Shown piece by piece: positions 32,069 to 39,996 of a stretch of 64,000 nt of DNA. A model generated the notes under the pieces. It made no database searches, had not been told where the DNA came from, and saw nothing but the letters and a program-made list of their open reading frames with translations. The stretch is taken from assembly GCA_000024525.1 (NCBI GenBank), contig CP001769.1, positions 930,001 through 994,000 on the forward strand, written 5' to 3'. This stretch comes from Spirosoma linguale DSM 74 (GTDB taxonomy: Bacteria; Bacteroidota; Bacteroidia; Cytophagales; Spirosomataceae). A program made the position numbers and the translations under genes. Numbering within the stretch: the first letter of the stretch is position 1; every line of letters begins with the position of its first letter.

Positions 32069-34804
32069 TTAATCGACCGTTGGCAAAAATACCGTAAACG
32101 TAGAGCCAGCTCCCTTTTGGCTTTTCGCGACAATGGTACCGCCATGATTTTCGGCCACTTTTCGGCAGATCGCCAGCCCGATACCCGTACCTGAGTAGTC
32201 ATTCCGGCCGTGCAGACGTTCGAATAGATGAAAGATTTGCTCCTGGTATTTTTCATCGAAGCCAATACCGTTATCGGTAATATCGACGGCAATCCACGAC
32301 GACTTTTCCCGGTTTGGAACCAGTGCAGGAACTTCTTCGAAAGAAACGGTCCGTACCTGAAAAGTCACTTCCGGAGTGCTGTCTGGGGATACGAATTTGA
32401 GCGCGTTGCTCAGCAGGTTCTGAAACAACTGCCGCAACTGACTTCGGTTGCCGTTGATGTAAATCAAGGCGTGAGCGGATTGGTTCGGGATGGTTAGACG
32501 GGCCTTTTTCTCCTGAATAACCAGTTCAAGGTCACTTAAAATTTCGGCCAAGATTCGCTGCATGCTAACCGGCTGAAAAGGCTCCTGTTCACTGCTTAAA
32601 CGGGAGTAGGCGAGCAAATCCCGGATTAGCTGACTCATTCGCTCGGCTGCCGATTGCATTCGCCGGAGCATTACCCGCCCGTCTTCCGGCAGCAAATTTC
32701 CGTATTGGTCGATCAGCAGATTTCCGAATGATTGAATCTTGCGTAGGGGTTCCTGTAAATCATGGCTGGCAATGTAGGCGAACTGTTCCAGATTATGGTT
32801 CGACTGGCGTAGATTGATCACCAGTTGTTCCGCGTGTTTAAGCGTTCGGCGCAGAAGCGTATTGTCATGCGCTACGACAACTATGCCGTCATCCTGTTTA
32901 ACAACGGAGATGTCGAACCAGCCTTCTACAGAACCATCATTATAGTACTGCTCGAACCGTTGAGGCTGGCCGGTTTCTACGGCGGTAACATACCGTTCAA
33001 AAATACCGGATGGTACTAAATAGGGGAGTACTTCAAGCATAGTCCTCGACTGAGTCTCAGCCAAAGGGTGGTTTACCAGACGGGCATTTGCTTCGTTTTG
33101 AACCAGGTACCGAAAGTCGACAATTTGTCCGGCTTCGTTTCTTATAGCCTCAAACAGGACAATGGAGGTTTGGCAACTATCCAGAACACTTTGTAAGATA
33201 GATGCCCGTTGTTTTGCCAACGATTCTGCCTGTTTCTGTTCATTCGTTATTAGATATACAGAAACGAGCCTGTTTTCGTCGAGTCGATTGATCCAGTTGT
33301 CTGTATAGGTATTCGTCCCAGCCAACGTATAAAGCCATTCGAAGTGCTTCGGTACGCCGGTCGACAGCGTATCAATAAAGGCGTCCCAATGGGGCATTTG
33401 CTTAGCGCCGGGAAAAATGGAAAGTAGAGACTTCCCGATTAATTGCTCGCTAGTAAGGCGTGTATCTCGTAAGACAGCTTCACTGACCCGAACAAATAGG
33501 AAGTCGATTGGATTACCATCCGAATCCCGTATGGCCTCCAGTACGGATAGACCATTTGTCATGTTTTTCAGCACGCCGTCAAAAAGCTGTGCCTGCTCTT
33601 CTATCTGCCGGTTTACAGAGTATACATGGGTGATGTCGTTAAAGGTGGTTACCAGTCCATCACCAAGTTTGCTGATTGTTGCATCAAACCACTTGTCTAA
33701 AGTGGGGAAATAATGTTTACCCTGAAAAATTTCACCCGACTCGTAAACAGCCACGTATTGATCCCAAAGGCCGGTAGTCCTGGTTTCGGGGTTAAGTGAT
33801 GTTAACAGCTTGCCAATGATGTTTTCATTTCTACGGTGAGAAGCCCGCAACGACGCTTCATTGGTCAATACAACCCGAAGGTCAGCCAGTTGCCCTGATA
33901 CATCATGAACCGCTTCGTAAACCATGATCGAACTTAATGATGTACGTAGTACACCGTCCAGTAGTTCGTTCTTTTCTCGTAAGGTTTTTGCATCAACCCG
34001 GATCTGCGTAACATCATCGAACAAAACAATGATTTGGTCGCGATCCATTCGGGTAACCGTCAGTGCCAGATGTTTATGCAACTGAGGTGCGAATATTTCG
34101 GTCTGAAAAGGCTGTCCTGTTGCCAGAACGTTGCTATAAGCTGCCATCAGGCCCGATGAAACGAAGTTGGGATTCAGCTCACTAATCCGTTTTTTTGCTA
34201 ATTCCGTTGATGAGTAGAACCCCAGTCGTAGCGCTGCCTGGTTGAACAGGACGACCTGAAAGTCTATAATCGCACCCTGTTCATCCCGAATCGCCCGCTC
34301 AAGCATGATGCTGTTTGGCGAGGTGTCGAGCACACTTTTAAGCAGTAGTTGCTGTTCTTTGGTACGGCTGATCGTTTCTTCTAGTACTTTATTTTGTTGT
34401 TCCAGTTGCTGCTCCGCTCGTTTAAGGTCGTCTATGTCGCGAATGGTTGTAAAAAAACCATTATCCAACTGACGGTTTTCAAACGAAAACCATCGGTTTC
34501 TTTCGGGAATGACGTGCTCAACATCAAATGGAATTTGCGCTTCTACCAACTGCCTAAAACTTTCTTCCTGTGCCCGTGCGTAAGGTGCCCGCTGAAATAG
34601 GCACAGGGTCATCATTTCCTCATGCGTATGCCCCGTGATTTGTATTGCCTTCTGATTGTAATACACCGTCCGATAATCCGTAATCACATTTGATTCGTTG
34701 CGCACTGGTTCATAGACAATTATTCCATTTGGTGAATGGTCTACTAAGCTGGCGAAAAGGTTCAAAGGGGTAGCAGAGGAAGATACGCTCGTTGGGGTAG
34801 TCAT
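32069..34804 (-). CDS. Soluble multi-PAS sensor histidine kinase
   Basis: The protein has 911 residues and no membrane segment. Five PAS-like modules fill about residues 15-650; repeated hallmarks are the FEAIRNEAGQIVDFR-type strand and GxxxLxxxP turns. A coiled coil then leads into the HisKA box with phospho-His in FAYIASHDLQEPLRKIQSF near residue 685. The ATPase domain has the N box FQNLLSNALKFV, then DNGIGFDEKYQEQIF, GTGIGLAICRKV and GAGSTFTVFLP. It resembles phytochrome-like or bacteriophytochrome-class kinases without a GAF/PHY module. No output regulator is adjacent on the same strand; the lone receiver at 35413 is the nearest candidate partner. Confidence 0.93.
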   Translation of the reverse strand: MTTPTSVSSSATPLNLFASLVDHSPNGIIVYEPVRNESNVITDYRTVYYNQKAIQITGHTHEEMMTLCLFQRAPYARAQEESFRQLVEAQIPFDVEHVIPERNRWFSFENRQLDNGFFTTIRDIDDLKRAEQQLEQQNKVLEETISRTKEQQLLLKSVLDTSPNSIMLERAIRDEQGAIIDFQVVLFNQAALRLGFYSSTELAKKRISELNPNFVSSGLMAAYSNVLATGQPFQTEIFAPQLHKHLALTVTRMDRDQIIVLFDDVTQIRVDAKTLREKNELLDGVLRTSLSSIMVYEAVHDVSGQLADLRVVLTNEASLRASHRRNENIIGKLLTSLNPETRTTGLWDQYVAVYESGEIFQGKHYFPTLDKWFDATISKLGDGLVTTFNDITHVYSVNRQIEEQAQLFDGVLKNMTNGLSVLEAIRDSDGNPIDFLFVRVSEAVLRDTRLTSEQLIGKSLLSIFPGAKQMPHWDAFIDTLSTGVPKHFEWLYTLAGTNTYTDNWINRLDENRLVSVYLITNEQKQAESLAKQRASILQSVLDSCQTSIVLFEAIRNEAGQIVDFRYLVQNEANARLVNHPLAETQSRTMLEVLPYLVPSGIFERYVTAVETGQPQRFEQYYNDGSVEGWFDISVVKQDDGIVVVAHDNTLLRRTLKHAEQLVINLRQSNHNLEQFAYIASHDLQEPLRKIQSFGNLLIDQYGNLLPEDGRVMLRRMQSAAERMSQLIRDLLAYSRLSSEQEPFQPVSMQRILAEILSDLELVIQEKKARLTIPNQSAHALIYINGNRSQLRQLFQNLLSNALKFVSPDSTPEVTFQVRTVSFEEVPALVPNREKSSWIAVDITDNGIGFDEKYQEQIFHLFERLHGRNDYSGTGIGLAICRKVAENHGGTIVAKSQKGAGSTFTVFLPTVD

Positions 34805-34878
34805 GAGTAACGTTGTAGTATCGTAAATTTATGAAAACTCTAAGAAACCTACTACCTGATTTTATATCTGATTTTTAT

Positions 34879-34909
34879 TTGCAAAAGCCACATAATCGTC
34901 CTACTTTTG
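34879..34909 (+). promoter_or_regulatory. Bacteroidota promoter of tRNA-Leu
   Basis: TTG at 34879-34881 and TACTTTTG at 34902-34909 with a 20-base spacer match the consensus well. The tRNA starts 47 bases after the -7 element. Confidence 0.75.
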
Positions 34910-34956
34910 CACCCACGTTTGACAAACGCATCACGCTTTGGCGTGACGATTCTGTC

Positions 34957-35040
34957 GCCGGGATGGCGGAATCGGTAGACGCGATGGTCTCAAACACCAT
35001 TGTCTGCAAGGACATGCCGGTTCGAGTCCGGCTCCCGGTA
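34957..35040 (+). tRNA. tRNA-Leu (CAA)
   Basis: It folds as a class II tRNA: acceptor GCCGGGA with TCCCGGT (first pair G-T), anticodon stem ATGGT/ACCAT with loop CTCAAAC (anticodon CAA), a long variable arm TGTC-TGCAA-GGACA and a T arm GCCGG-TTCGAGT-CCGGC. The discriminator base is A; CCA is not encoded (CTA follows). It decodes UUG. Confidence 0.95.
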
Positions 35041-35046
35041 CTATAT

Positions 35047-35090
35047 AAAGGCTTTAGATACTTGCTTGACAGGTGTTTAAAGCCTTTTTT
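35047..35090 (+). terminator. Terminator of tRNA-Leu
   Basis: AAAGGCTTTA (35047-35056) pairs with TAAAGCCTTT (35078-35087), followed by TTT. It starts seven bases after the tRNA. Confidence 0.8.
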
Positions 35091-35412
35091 GCTTGTAAGT
35101 CATTCTGCTGTATTATGATACGAATGGCTGTTTGTCGAATTCCTGATTTTGCTAACTGACGGCTGTAGTCCTATTTAAGATAAATTACCAAAGTGGCGTT
35201 TGGCTCTAACTACTAACAGTGCCTATATTTCCAGGACAGTGATTGAACGAAGGTTATTTTCCTTCAGAATTCCTTCAGAATTATAAAATACTTTTGAAGC
35301 CCAGTTAAACCATTGTGTCGCTATACTAATCTCACTACTTCGAAAGCCTGTTAAGTATTAACGGGTTATTTTTTTGTCGTTTTATCCGTTTTAGCTACAA
35401 ATTAATCAATTG
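35091..35412. other. Gene-free gap between tRNA-Leu and the receiver gene
   Basis: No convincing open frame. The only structure seen is an 8-bp hairpin CCTGTTAA-GTA-TTAACGGG at 35347-35365 followed by GTTATTTTTTT, which looks like a terminator or leader attenuator upstream of the receiver gene. Short direct repeats of CTTCAGAAT lie near 35263-35281. Confidence 0.5.
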
Positions 35413-35838
35413 GTGAATCGATCCTTATCAATGCTGGTTGTGGAAGCCAATCCCGATCATCATTTACTTATTGGCTATAGTTGTCAAGTAAATAAGTTTC
35501 AGGTAAAGCCTGTCTTTGCTACAACCGCTGAAGAAGCACTAGAGTACCTTGAAATATACGCCAATGACAAACAGTTGTTTCCCCAGCTAGTCCTGCTTGA
35601 CCTTCTTGTGCCCCGTCCTGAAAAAGGACTGCAATTAATTAAGGATATCAGAGCTGTCTATCCTCGCCTGCCTGTTGTAGTGTTGAGTCAGCACCAGGAT
35701 CATGACGATATTCAGCGTGCCTATGATATGGGTGCCAATTCGTTTATTGCCAAGCCACTTAACTTACTGGATTGGGAAGAGCATTTTCAAATATTGCTTT
35801 CTTACTGGTTAACGGTAGTGACTCTGTCGCCCGCTTAA
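35413..35838 (+). CDS. Stand-alone response-regulator receiver domain
   Basis: Single CheY-like domain of about 141 residues without an output domain. The phospho-acceptor Asp is in LVLLDLLVPRPEKG, the switch Thr/Ser in VVVLSQHQ and the conserved Lys in FIAKPLN. The acidic pocket reads VEANPDHH, with one of the usual two adjacent acids replaced. The start is uncertain: TTG 35410, GTG 35413 and ATG 35431 are all in frame. GTG is preferred because it leaves the usual few residues before the first strand. It may pair with the PAS kinase transcribed away from it at 32069-34804; the tRNA gene lies between them. Confidence 0.85.
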   Translation: MNRSLSMLVVEANPDHHLLIGYSCQVNKFQVKPVFATTAEEALEYLEIYANDKQLFPQLVLLDLLVPRPEKGLQLIKDIRAVYPRLPVVVLSQHQDHDDIQRAYDMGANSFIAKPLNLLDWEEHFQILLSYWLTVVTLSPA

Positions 35839-35863
35839 CTAATTATTGATCAGTAAATACACC

Positions 35864-35902
35864 AAAAAGCCAGAGATGACTGAATGTCGTCTCTGGCTTT
35901 TT
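35864..35902. terminator. Bidirectional terminator
   Basis: AAAAAGCCAGAGATGAC (35864-35880) pairs with GTCGTCTCTGGCTTTTT (35886-35902) with one G-T pair. A-run and T-run flank the stem, so it can serve both the receiver gene and the small minus-strand gene that follows. Confidence 0.85.
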
Positions 35903-35924
35903 AGCATTACCTGGAAGAGTTAAC

Positions 35925-36092
35925 TCACACTCCCCGTCCTTGAATAAGACGCAGAATTATAGCAATAACTGCAATGACCAGCAAGACGTGAATCAGGCCG
36001 CTCGAAGCAATACCCGTTCCTAAAACGCCTAAAAATCCTAGTAGCCAGATGATGATTAAAATCACTGCAATGGTGTATAATAAGTTGCCCAT
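35925..36092 (-). CDS. Small lmo0937/DUF5670-type membrane protein (55 residues)
   Basis: Very short gene that is easily missed. The translation begins MGNLLYTIAVILIIIWLLGF and ends LRLIQGRGV. Two hydrophobic helices (about 3-25 and 32-50) are separated by GTGIASSG. The pattern is that of the lmo0937/DUF5670 family of tiny membrane proteins common in Bacteroidota; their function is unknown, though they often appear among stress-induced genes. It is convergent with the receiver gene across the shared terminator. Confidence 0.85.
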   Translation of the reverse strand: MGNLLYTIAVILIIIWLLGFLGVLGTGIASSGLIHVLLVIAVIAIILRLIQGRGV

Positions 36093-36611
36093 GGTATTTA
36101 TTTAATTAGTAGATGTTCGGAGTTCTAACTCGGAGTTTTTACAAACGTTTAGAAAATTGAGTGAACGGGCTAATCAATGCGGAGCAATTCAGTGAACAGA
36201 ATGCTTAAACACTCAAACTATTCGACGTTAAAAGAATACCTGAGTCCGAAAGTGGCCCGGGCAGAATAAGCCTTTTTACGCCTTAAAGGTCAAATCGGTC
36301 CAGTAACGCTTAAATGGCTGGTTATGAATTAGTCAGAGGTGATTTGTAACCGAAATGTTTATCATAAAAATGGGCTATATTCCCCTTGAAACCAGCCGAT
36401 AATGCCTGCATTATTGGTGTGATCAGCAGTTTAGACGGCTGAAAGAGAAGAGGGCAGGGGCAAGAAATACGTTTTATCAAAAGGTTCAGGGTGTGCTTTA
36501 CTGTTATCGACCCCTGATAACAACTCCCCAACTTTGTTTTCGGCAGGGTTGCAATTCGGCGAATGAATGGCGACGTTTGCCTCCGTTTCTTTTCCATCTT
36601 TCTCCTCTACA
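36093..36611. other. Gene-free gap upstream of the GapN-like gene
   Basis: No supported gene. The minus-strand frame at 36322-36597 has no homology I can recognise and no family-like features. A small inverted repeat GTTATC-N7-GATAAC at 36503-36521 and a CAACTTTG near 36528, one base off the -7 consensus, may belong to the promoter of the following gene. Confidence 0.45.
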
Positions 36612-38234
36612 ATGACTAATTCAACGCTTTTTCAACTCTTCCCGTCGGAAGATCAGATTCCTGCCGATTATCGTATCGAACCCATTCACCAGCGTGAATA
36701 CCTGCTTAATGGCGAGATGCGCCAATGGGATGGCCCTGTGTCTGACGTTTATTCGCCGGTCTGTATCCCCGACCAAAATGGAGTATTGCAGCGCCAATTG
36801 GTAGGCAGCTTTCCCGTTACGGGACCTAAAGAAGCCGTAGAAGCGCTGGATGCGGCTGTTGCTGCCTACGACAACGGACGGGGCGAGTGGCCCCAAATGT
36901 CAGTAGCCGGTCGCATTGCCTGCATGGAAACCTTTGTCGGGAAGATGCTCGAACAGAAAAAACTGGTTGTTAATCTGATCATGTGGGAAATCGGCAAAAA
37001 CCTTGCTGATGCTACTAAGGAGTTTGACCGAACGGTAACCTACATCTACGATACCATCGATACCCTGAAAACAATGGACCGGAATTCGTCGCGGTTCCGG
37101 ATTGAAGAAGGTATTATTGGCCAGATTCGGCGGTCGCCGTTGGGCGTGGTGCTGGCTATGGGCCCGTTTAATTATCCGCTCAACGAGACCTATACAACGC
37201 TCATTCCGGCTATTCTGATGGGCAATACGATTCTGTTCAAAACACCCAAGCACGGCTCTCTGTTGCATTATCCCCTGCTGGAAGCATTCCGTACCAGTTT
37301 TCCCAAAGGCGTCGTCAATTCGCTGTATGGCCGGGGAGCCAACGTAATTCCGCCTGTCATGCAGTCGGGAAAGGTAAATGTACTGACGCTTATTGGCTCC
37401 AGCCGCGTAGCCGATGAACTCCAGCGACAACACCCGAAACTCAATCGGCTGCGGTCGATCATGAGTCTGGATGCCAAAAATGCCGCCATTATTTTACCCG
37501 ATGCCGACCTGGATGTTGCCGTCAAAGAATGTCTTTTGGGGACGCTTTCGTTCAATGGGCAGCGGTGTACCGCCATCAAGATTATCTGGGTACACCGTTC
37601 GGTTGCCGATGCGTTTCTGAAGCGCTTCGCTCCGGAAGTGAGCAAGCTGAAACCCGGAATGCCCTGGGAAGCCGGTGTACAGATTACCCCGCTTCCCGAA
37701 CCAAACAAGACCCAGTACCTGACGGATATTATTACCGATGCCAAAGCGGGTGGTGCGTCTATTGTCAATGAAGGCGGGGGCGAAACCGTGGCATCGTTGT
37801 TTGTACCGGCAGTTGTTGCACCCGTTAAAGAAGGGATGCGGTTGTACCGTGAAGAACAGTTTGGCCCCGTTATTCCGGTGGTGGTCTTTGATGATAATGA
37901 GGAGTTTATCGACTACCTCATTACGGACGATCATGGTATGCAGGCGAGTATTTTCGGCACCGAAACGGAAGGAATTTCCCGATTAATCGACCCACTGGTG
38001 AATCTGGTGAGCCGGGTAAACATCAATGCTCAATGCCAGCGGGGGCCGGACACGTTTCCGTTTACGGGCCGTAAGGATTCCGCTGAGGGAACTCTGTCGG
38101 TTGAAGATGCCCTGCGGTCATTCTCCATCCGGTCGGCGGTGGCTACCAAAGATACAGCTGCCAATAAAGCGATTTTGAATGACATTGTGGAGCATCATAA
38201 ATCGACATTCTTAAGTACAAATTTTATTTTTTAA
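36612..38234 (+). CDS. NADP-dependent glyceraldehyde-3-phosphate dehydrogenase-like aldehyde dehydrogenase
   Basis: Aldehyde dehydrogenase superfamily, closest by pattern to non-phosphorylating NADP-GAPDH (GapN). The ATG at 36612 begins MTNSTLFQLFPSEDQIP; an in-frame ATG 15 codons upstream is less likely. It has 540 residues. PLGVVLAMGPFNYPLNETYTTLIPA-type cofactor region lies near 175-200, and the catalytic Cys is in SFNGQRCTAIKI. The usual general-base motif ELGGK reads SLDAK (MSLDAKNAAIILPDADLD), so the normal Glu is missing, with an Asp two residues later. I recall a similar shift in related bacterial sequences. The C-terminal block FPFTGRKDSAEGTLSVEDALRSFSIR (in two parts) is complete. 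Confidence 0.87.
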   Translation: MTNSTLFQLFPSEDQIPADYRIEPIHQREYLLNGEMRQWDGPVSDVYSPVCIPDQNGVLQRQLVGSFPVTGPKEAVEALDAAVAAYDNGRGEWPQMSVAGRIACMETFVGKMLEQKKLVVNLIMWEIGKNLADATKEFDRTVTYIYDTIDTLKTMDRNSSRFRIEEGIIGQIRRSPLGVVLAMGPFNYPLNETYTTLIPAILMGNTILFKTPKHGSLLHYPLLEAFRTSFPKGVVNSLYGRGANVIPPVMQSGKVNVLTLIGSSRVADELQRQHPKLNRLRSIMSLDAKNAAIILPDADLDVAVKECLLGTLSFNGQRCTAIKIIWVHRSVADAFLKRFAPEVSKLKPGMPWEAGVQITPLPEPNKTQYLTDIITDAKAGGASIVNEGGGETVASLFVPAVVAPVKEGMRLYREEQFGPVIPVVVFDDNEEFIDYLITDDHGMQASIFGTETEGISRLIDPLVNLVSRVNINAQCQRGPDTFPFTGRKDSAEGTLSVEDALRSFSIRSAVATKDTAANKAILNDIVEHHKSTFLSTNFIF

Positions 38235-38235
38235 C

Positions 38236-38307
38236 GTCTGGGCCAAGCTCCTGCTTGGCCTTATGCCTGGCAGAATTCAACAGGCCAAGCGGGAGTTTGG
38301 CCCAGAC
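38236..38307. repeat. Extragenic palindrome between dehydrogenase and ABC ATPase genes
   Basis: Arms 38236-38261 and 38282-38307 match at 24 of 26 positions (both mismatches would be G-T pairs in RNA). It starts one base after the dehydrogenase stop and ends three bases before the ATPase ATG. Each arm contains a nested inverted repeat GGCCAAG...CTTGGCC. Confidence 0.9.
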
Positions 38308-38310
38308 TAC

Positions 38311-39324
38311 ATGCTCACTGCTACAAAATTATCTAAAGTATACGCCGACGTTCCGGCGGTTCGTACTGTTTCGCTGACGCTGGCACCCGGCCAGATTATG
38401 GCGCTTGTGGGGGCCAGCGGTTCCGGCAAAAGCACACTGCTGAGTCTGCTGGCGGGGCTGACCGATGCGGACACCGGAGCGGTCAGCCTCAATGATGAAC
38501 GGGTAGCGGGTCCGTCGGAAGTACTGGTGCCGGGTCATAAAGACATCCGGCTCGTGCATCAGGAGTATCAGCTGATGCCCAATGTATCCGTACGGGAGAA
38601 TATCCGGTATGCGCTTCGATTTTTTGAGAAGAGCTATCGCGACTTTAGGGTCGATGAATTACTTCGGCTGTGTCGCCTGACGGAGGTACAGGACCGGGTG
38701 CCCCGCCAGATATCGGGGGGCGAAAAGCAGCGCACCGCTATTGCCCGTGCTATTGCCGATAGACCCGCTGTTCTGCTGTTGGATGAACCCTTTAGCCATC
38801 TGGACCTGCCCAACCGGCTTATCGTGCGTGATTTGCTGTTCGATATGGTTCGAGAAGAGGCTAACGGGTTGACGGGTTCACGTGCAACGTCCTGCTTGTT
38901 TGTCACCCACGATGCCACCGATGCGCTTTCCATTGCCGACTCACTGGGCATTATGCGCGATGGTAAACTGATACAGATTGGCTCGCCGGTGGCCGTTTAT
39001 CAACGGCCCTTAACGGCCTATGCCGCTCAAATGACGGGTCCTGTCAATATTCTGAAAGCCAGACACCTGCCTTTGCTGGGCTTACCCAGTTCGGCCAGTC
39101 CCAATGAGTTAATTTGTTTGCGGCCCGAGCAGATTGTACTAACCGAGGGCGGAGCCGTTGGTACCATTCGGGCGTTGTTTTTCAAGGGCAGCCATTACGA
39201 ATTGGAAATTGCGCTGTCGCGCTATGTATTGCTGCGTTTGTTAACTACCCGCACCGATTTGCACATTGGCCAGCAGGTGGGCATCGGTGTTGCCAATGAG
39301 TCCGTTTGGACACTAAAGCCTTAG
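38311..39324 (+). CDS. ABC transporter ATP-binding protein (Fe3+/spermidine/sulfate class)
   Basis: ATPase of 337 residues when started at ATG 38311. The longer frame from 38263 would translate the palindrome and is rejected. Walker A is GASGSGKSTLL near residue 40, the Q loop is in VHQEYQL, the signature is ISGGEKQR, Walker B is AVLLLDEPFSHLD, and the switch His is in LFVTHDATDA. The C-terminal 90 residues form a TOBE-like regulatory domain (ICLRPEQIVL, GTIRALFFKGSHYELEI), as in importers of the PotA/FbpC/ModC type. No permease or binding protein is adjacent, so the substrate is unknown. Confidence 0.9.
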   Translation: MLTATKLSKVYADVPAVRTVSLTLAPGQIMALVGASGSGKSTLLSLLAGLTDADTGAVSLNDERVAGPSEVLVPGHKDIRLVHQEYQLMPNVSVRENIRYALRFFEKSYRDFRVDELLRLCRLTEVQDRVPRQISGGEKQRTAIARAIADRPAVLLLDEPFSHLDLPNRLIVRDLLFDMVREEANGLTGSRATSCLFVTHDATDALSIADSLGIMRDGKLIQIGSPVAVYQRPLTAYAAQMTGPVNILKARHLPLLGLPSSASPNELICLRPEQIVLTEGGAVGTIRALFFKGSHYELEIALSRYVLLRLLTTRTDLHIGQQVGIGVANESVWTLKP

Positions 39325-39383
39325 CGGGTGTTAACCCTAATGGCTTGTTTTGCGTTGTATGGAAAACAAACCAACAACGCGTT

Positions 39384-39560
39384 ATGGAAAACAAAGAGCA
39401 ACCGCCCGGAGTGCCTCAGGCTCCCGGACAGGATGGTTATCTGGTTAGTGAAGAAACCGAAAATGTAGATGCGTCCGGCGTCGACGACAAGTCGACGGGT
39501 ATGGGCGAGGGTGATAAAGACTTCCTGGGTAAAACCAACCTCAAAGACGACGAAGACTAA
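39384..39560 (+). CDS. Small acidic hypothetical protein (58 residues)
   Basis: Begins MENKEQPPGVPQAPGQDGYL and ends LGKTNLKDDED; acidic, Gly/Asp-rich and probably disordered. A 12-base duplication of the start region (ATGGAAAACAAA) occurs 25 bases upstream, so the longer frame from 39306 is not needed. It is followed by a very strong terminator, which suggests a real, expressed transcript. Comparable small acidic proteins are at 5024-5287 and 5379-5558. Function is unknown. Confidence 0.65.
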   Translation: MENKEQPPGVPQAPGQDGYLVSEETENVDASGVDDKSTGMGEGDKDFLGKTNLKDDED

Positions 39561-39567
39561 CGTAGTA

Positions 39568-39624
39568 GTTATAAAAGAAGAACCCGGCATTCATCTTAAG
39601 AATGCCGGGTTCTTCTTTTATAAC
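39568..39624. terminator. Strong bidirectional-type terminator
   Basis: Arms 39568-39592 and 39600-39624 are perfectly complementary over 25 bp with a 7-base loop; the distal part of the stem is A-rich on the left and T-rich on the right (CTTCTTTTATAAC). Confidence 0.92.
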
Positions 39625-39996
39625 AGTCCAACTCAAATGCTCTATATGACTAATTTATGACCTAATTGTTACCTCTACCTTATGAGATGGGTTTTATTAT
39701 TTATTAAAAATTGATAAATAATAAGTTGAGCTATGTATGTATATATATTGAAATTAAAACCGAGTTAAATACGGATTAAATAGTTGATTTTCAAACTATT
39801 AAATTGACGGGATAGGCATAATGCATCGGTAAAGTTATCGTCTTATTGGGGTAAAACTACGTATCTACTTTTGCGGGAACTTAACGAGTCTTCTTAAGCC
39901 AAAGGCGGCTGCGCTCTACTTCTTCTTTGCTAAAATCTAAGCATTTTTTTAGCCGCTGATGCTGAGGTCTTCGAACGAGTATACAACCCCAATAAT
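39625..39996 (+). promoter_or_regulatory. AT-rich leader region and promoter of the susC-susD operon
   Basis: There is no gene in this 372-base gap. A promoter is visible: TTG at 39846-39848 and TACTTTTG at 39866-39873, spacer 17 bases (slightly short). It gives a leader of roughly 115 bases before the susC ATG. The segment 39660-39800 is very AT-rich. No anti-sigma/ECF pair lies nearby. Confidence 0.65.

Noticed and set aside
34831..35118. Open frame across the tRNA-Leu gene
   Set aside because: It reads through the tRNA and its terminator; the promoter there serves the tRNA.
35925..36092. Noncoding leader of the receiver gene region
   Set aside because: The minus strand encodes a well-formed two-helix 55-residue protein with the DUF5670 pattern, so it is called as a gene.
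36322..36597. 91-residue minus-strand open frame upstream of the GapN-like gene
   Set aside because: No family-like features or ribosome-binding context, and it lies in the probable promoter region of the downstream gene.
38263..38310. Longer N terminus for the ABC ATPase
   Set aside because: It would translate one arm of the palindrome; the ATG at 38311 starts right before the conserved first strand.
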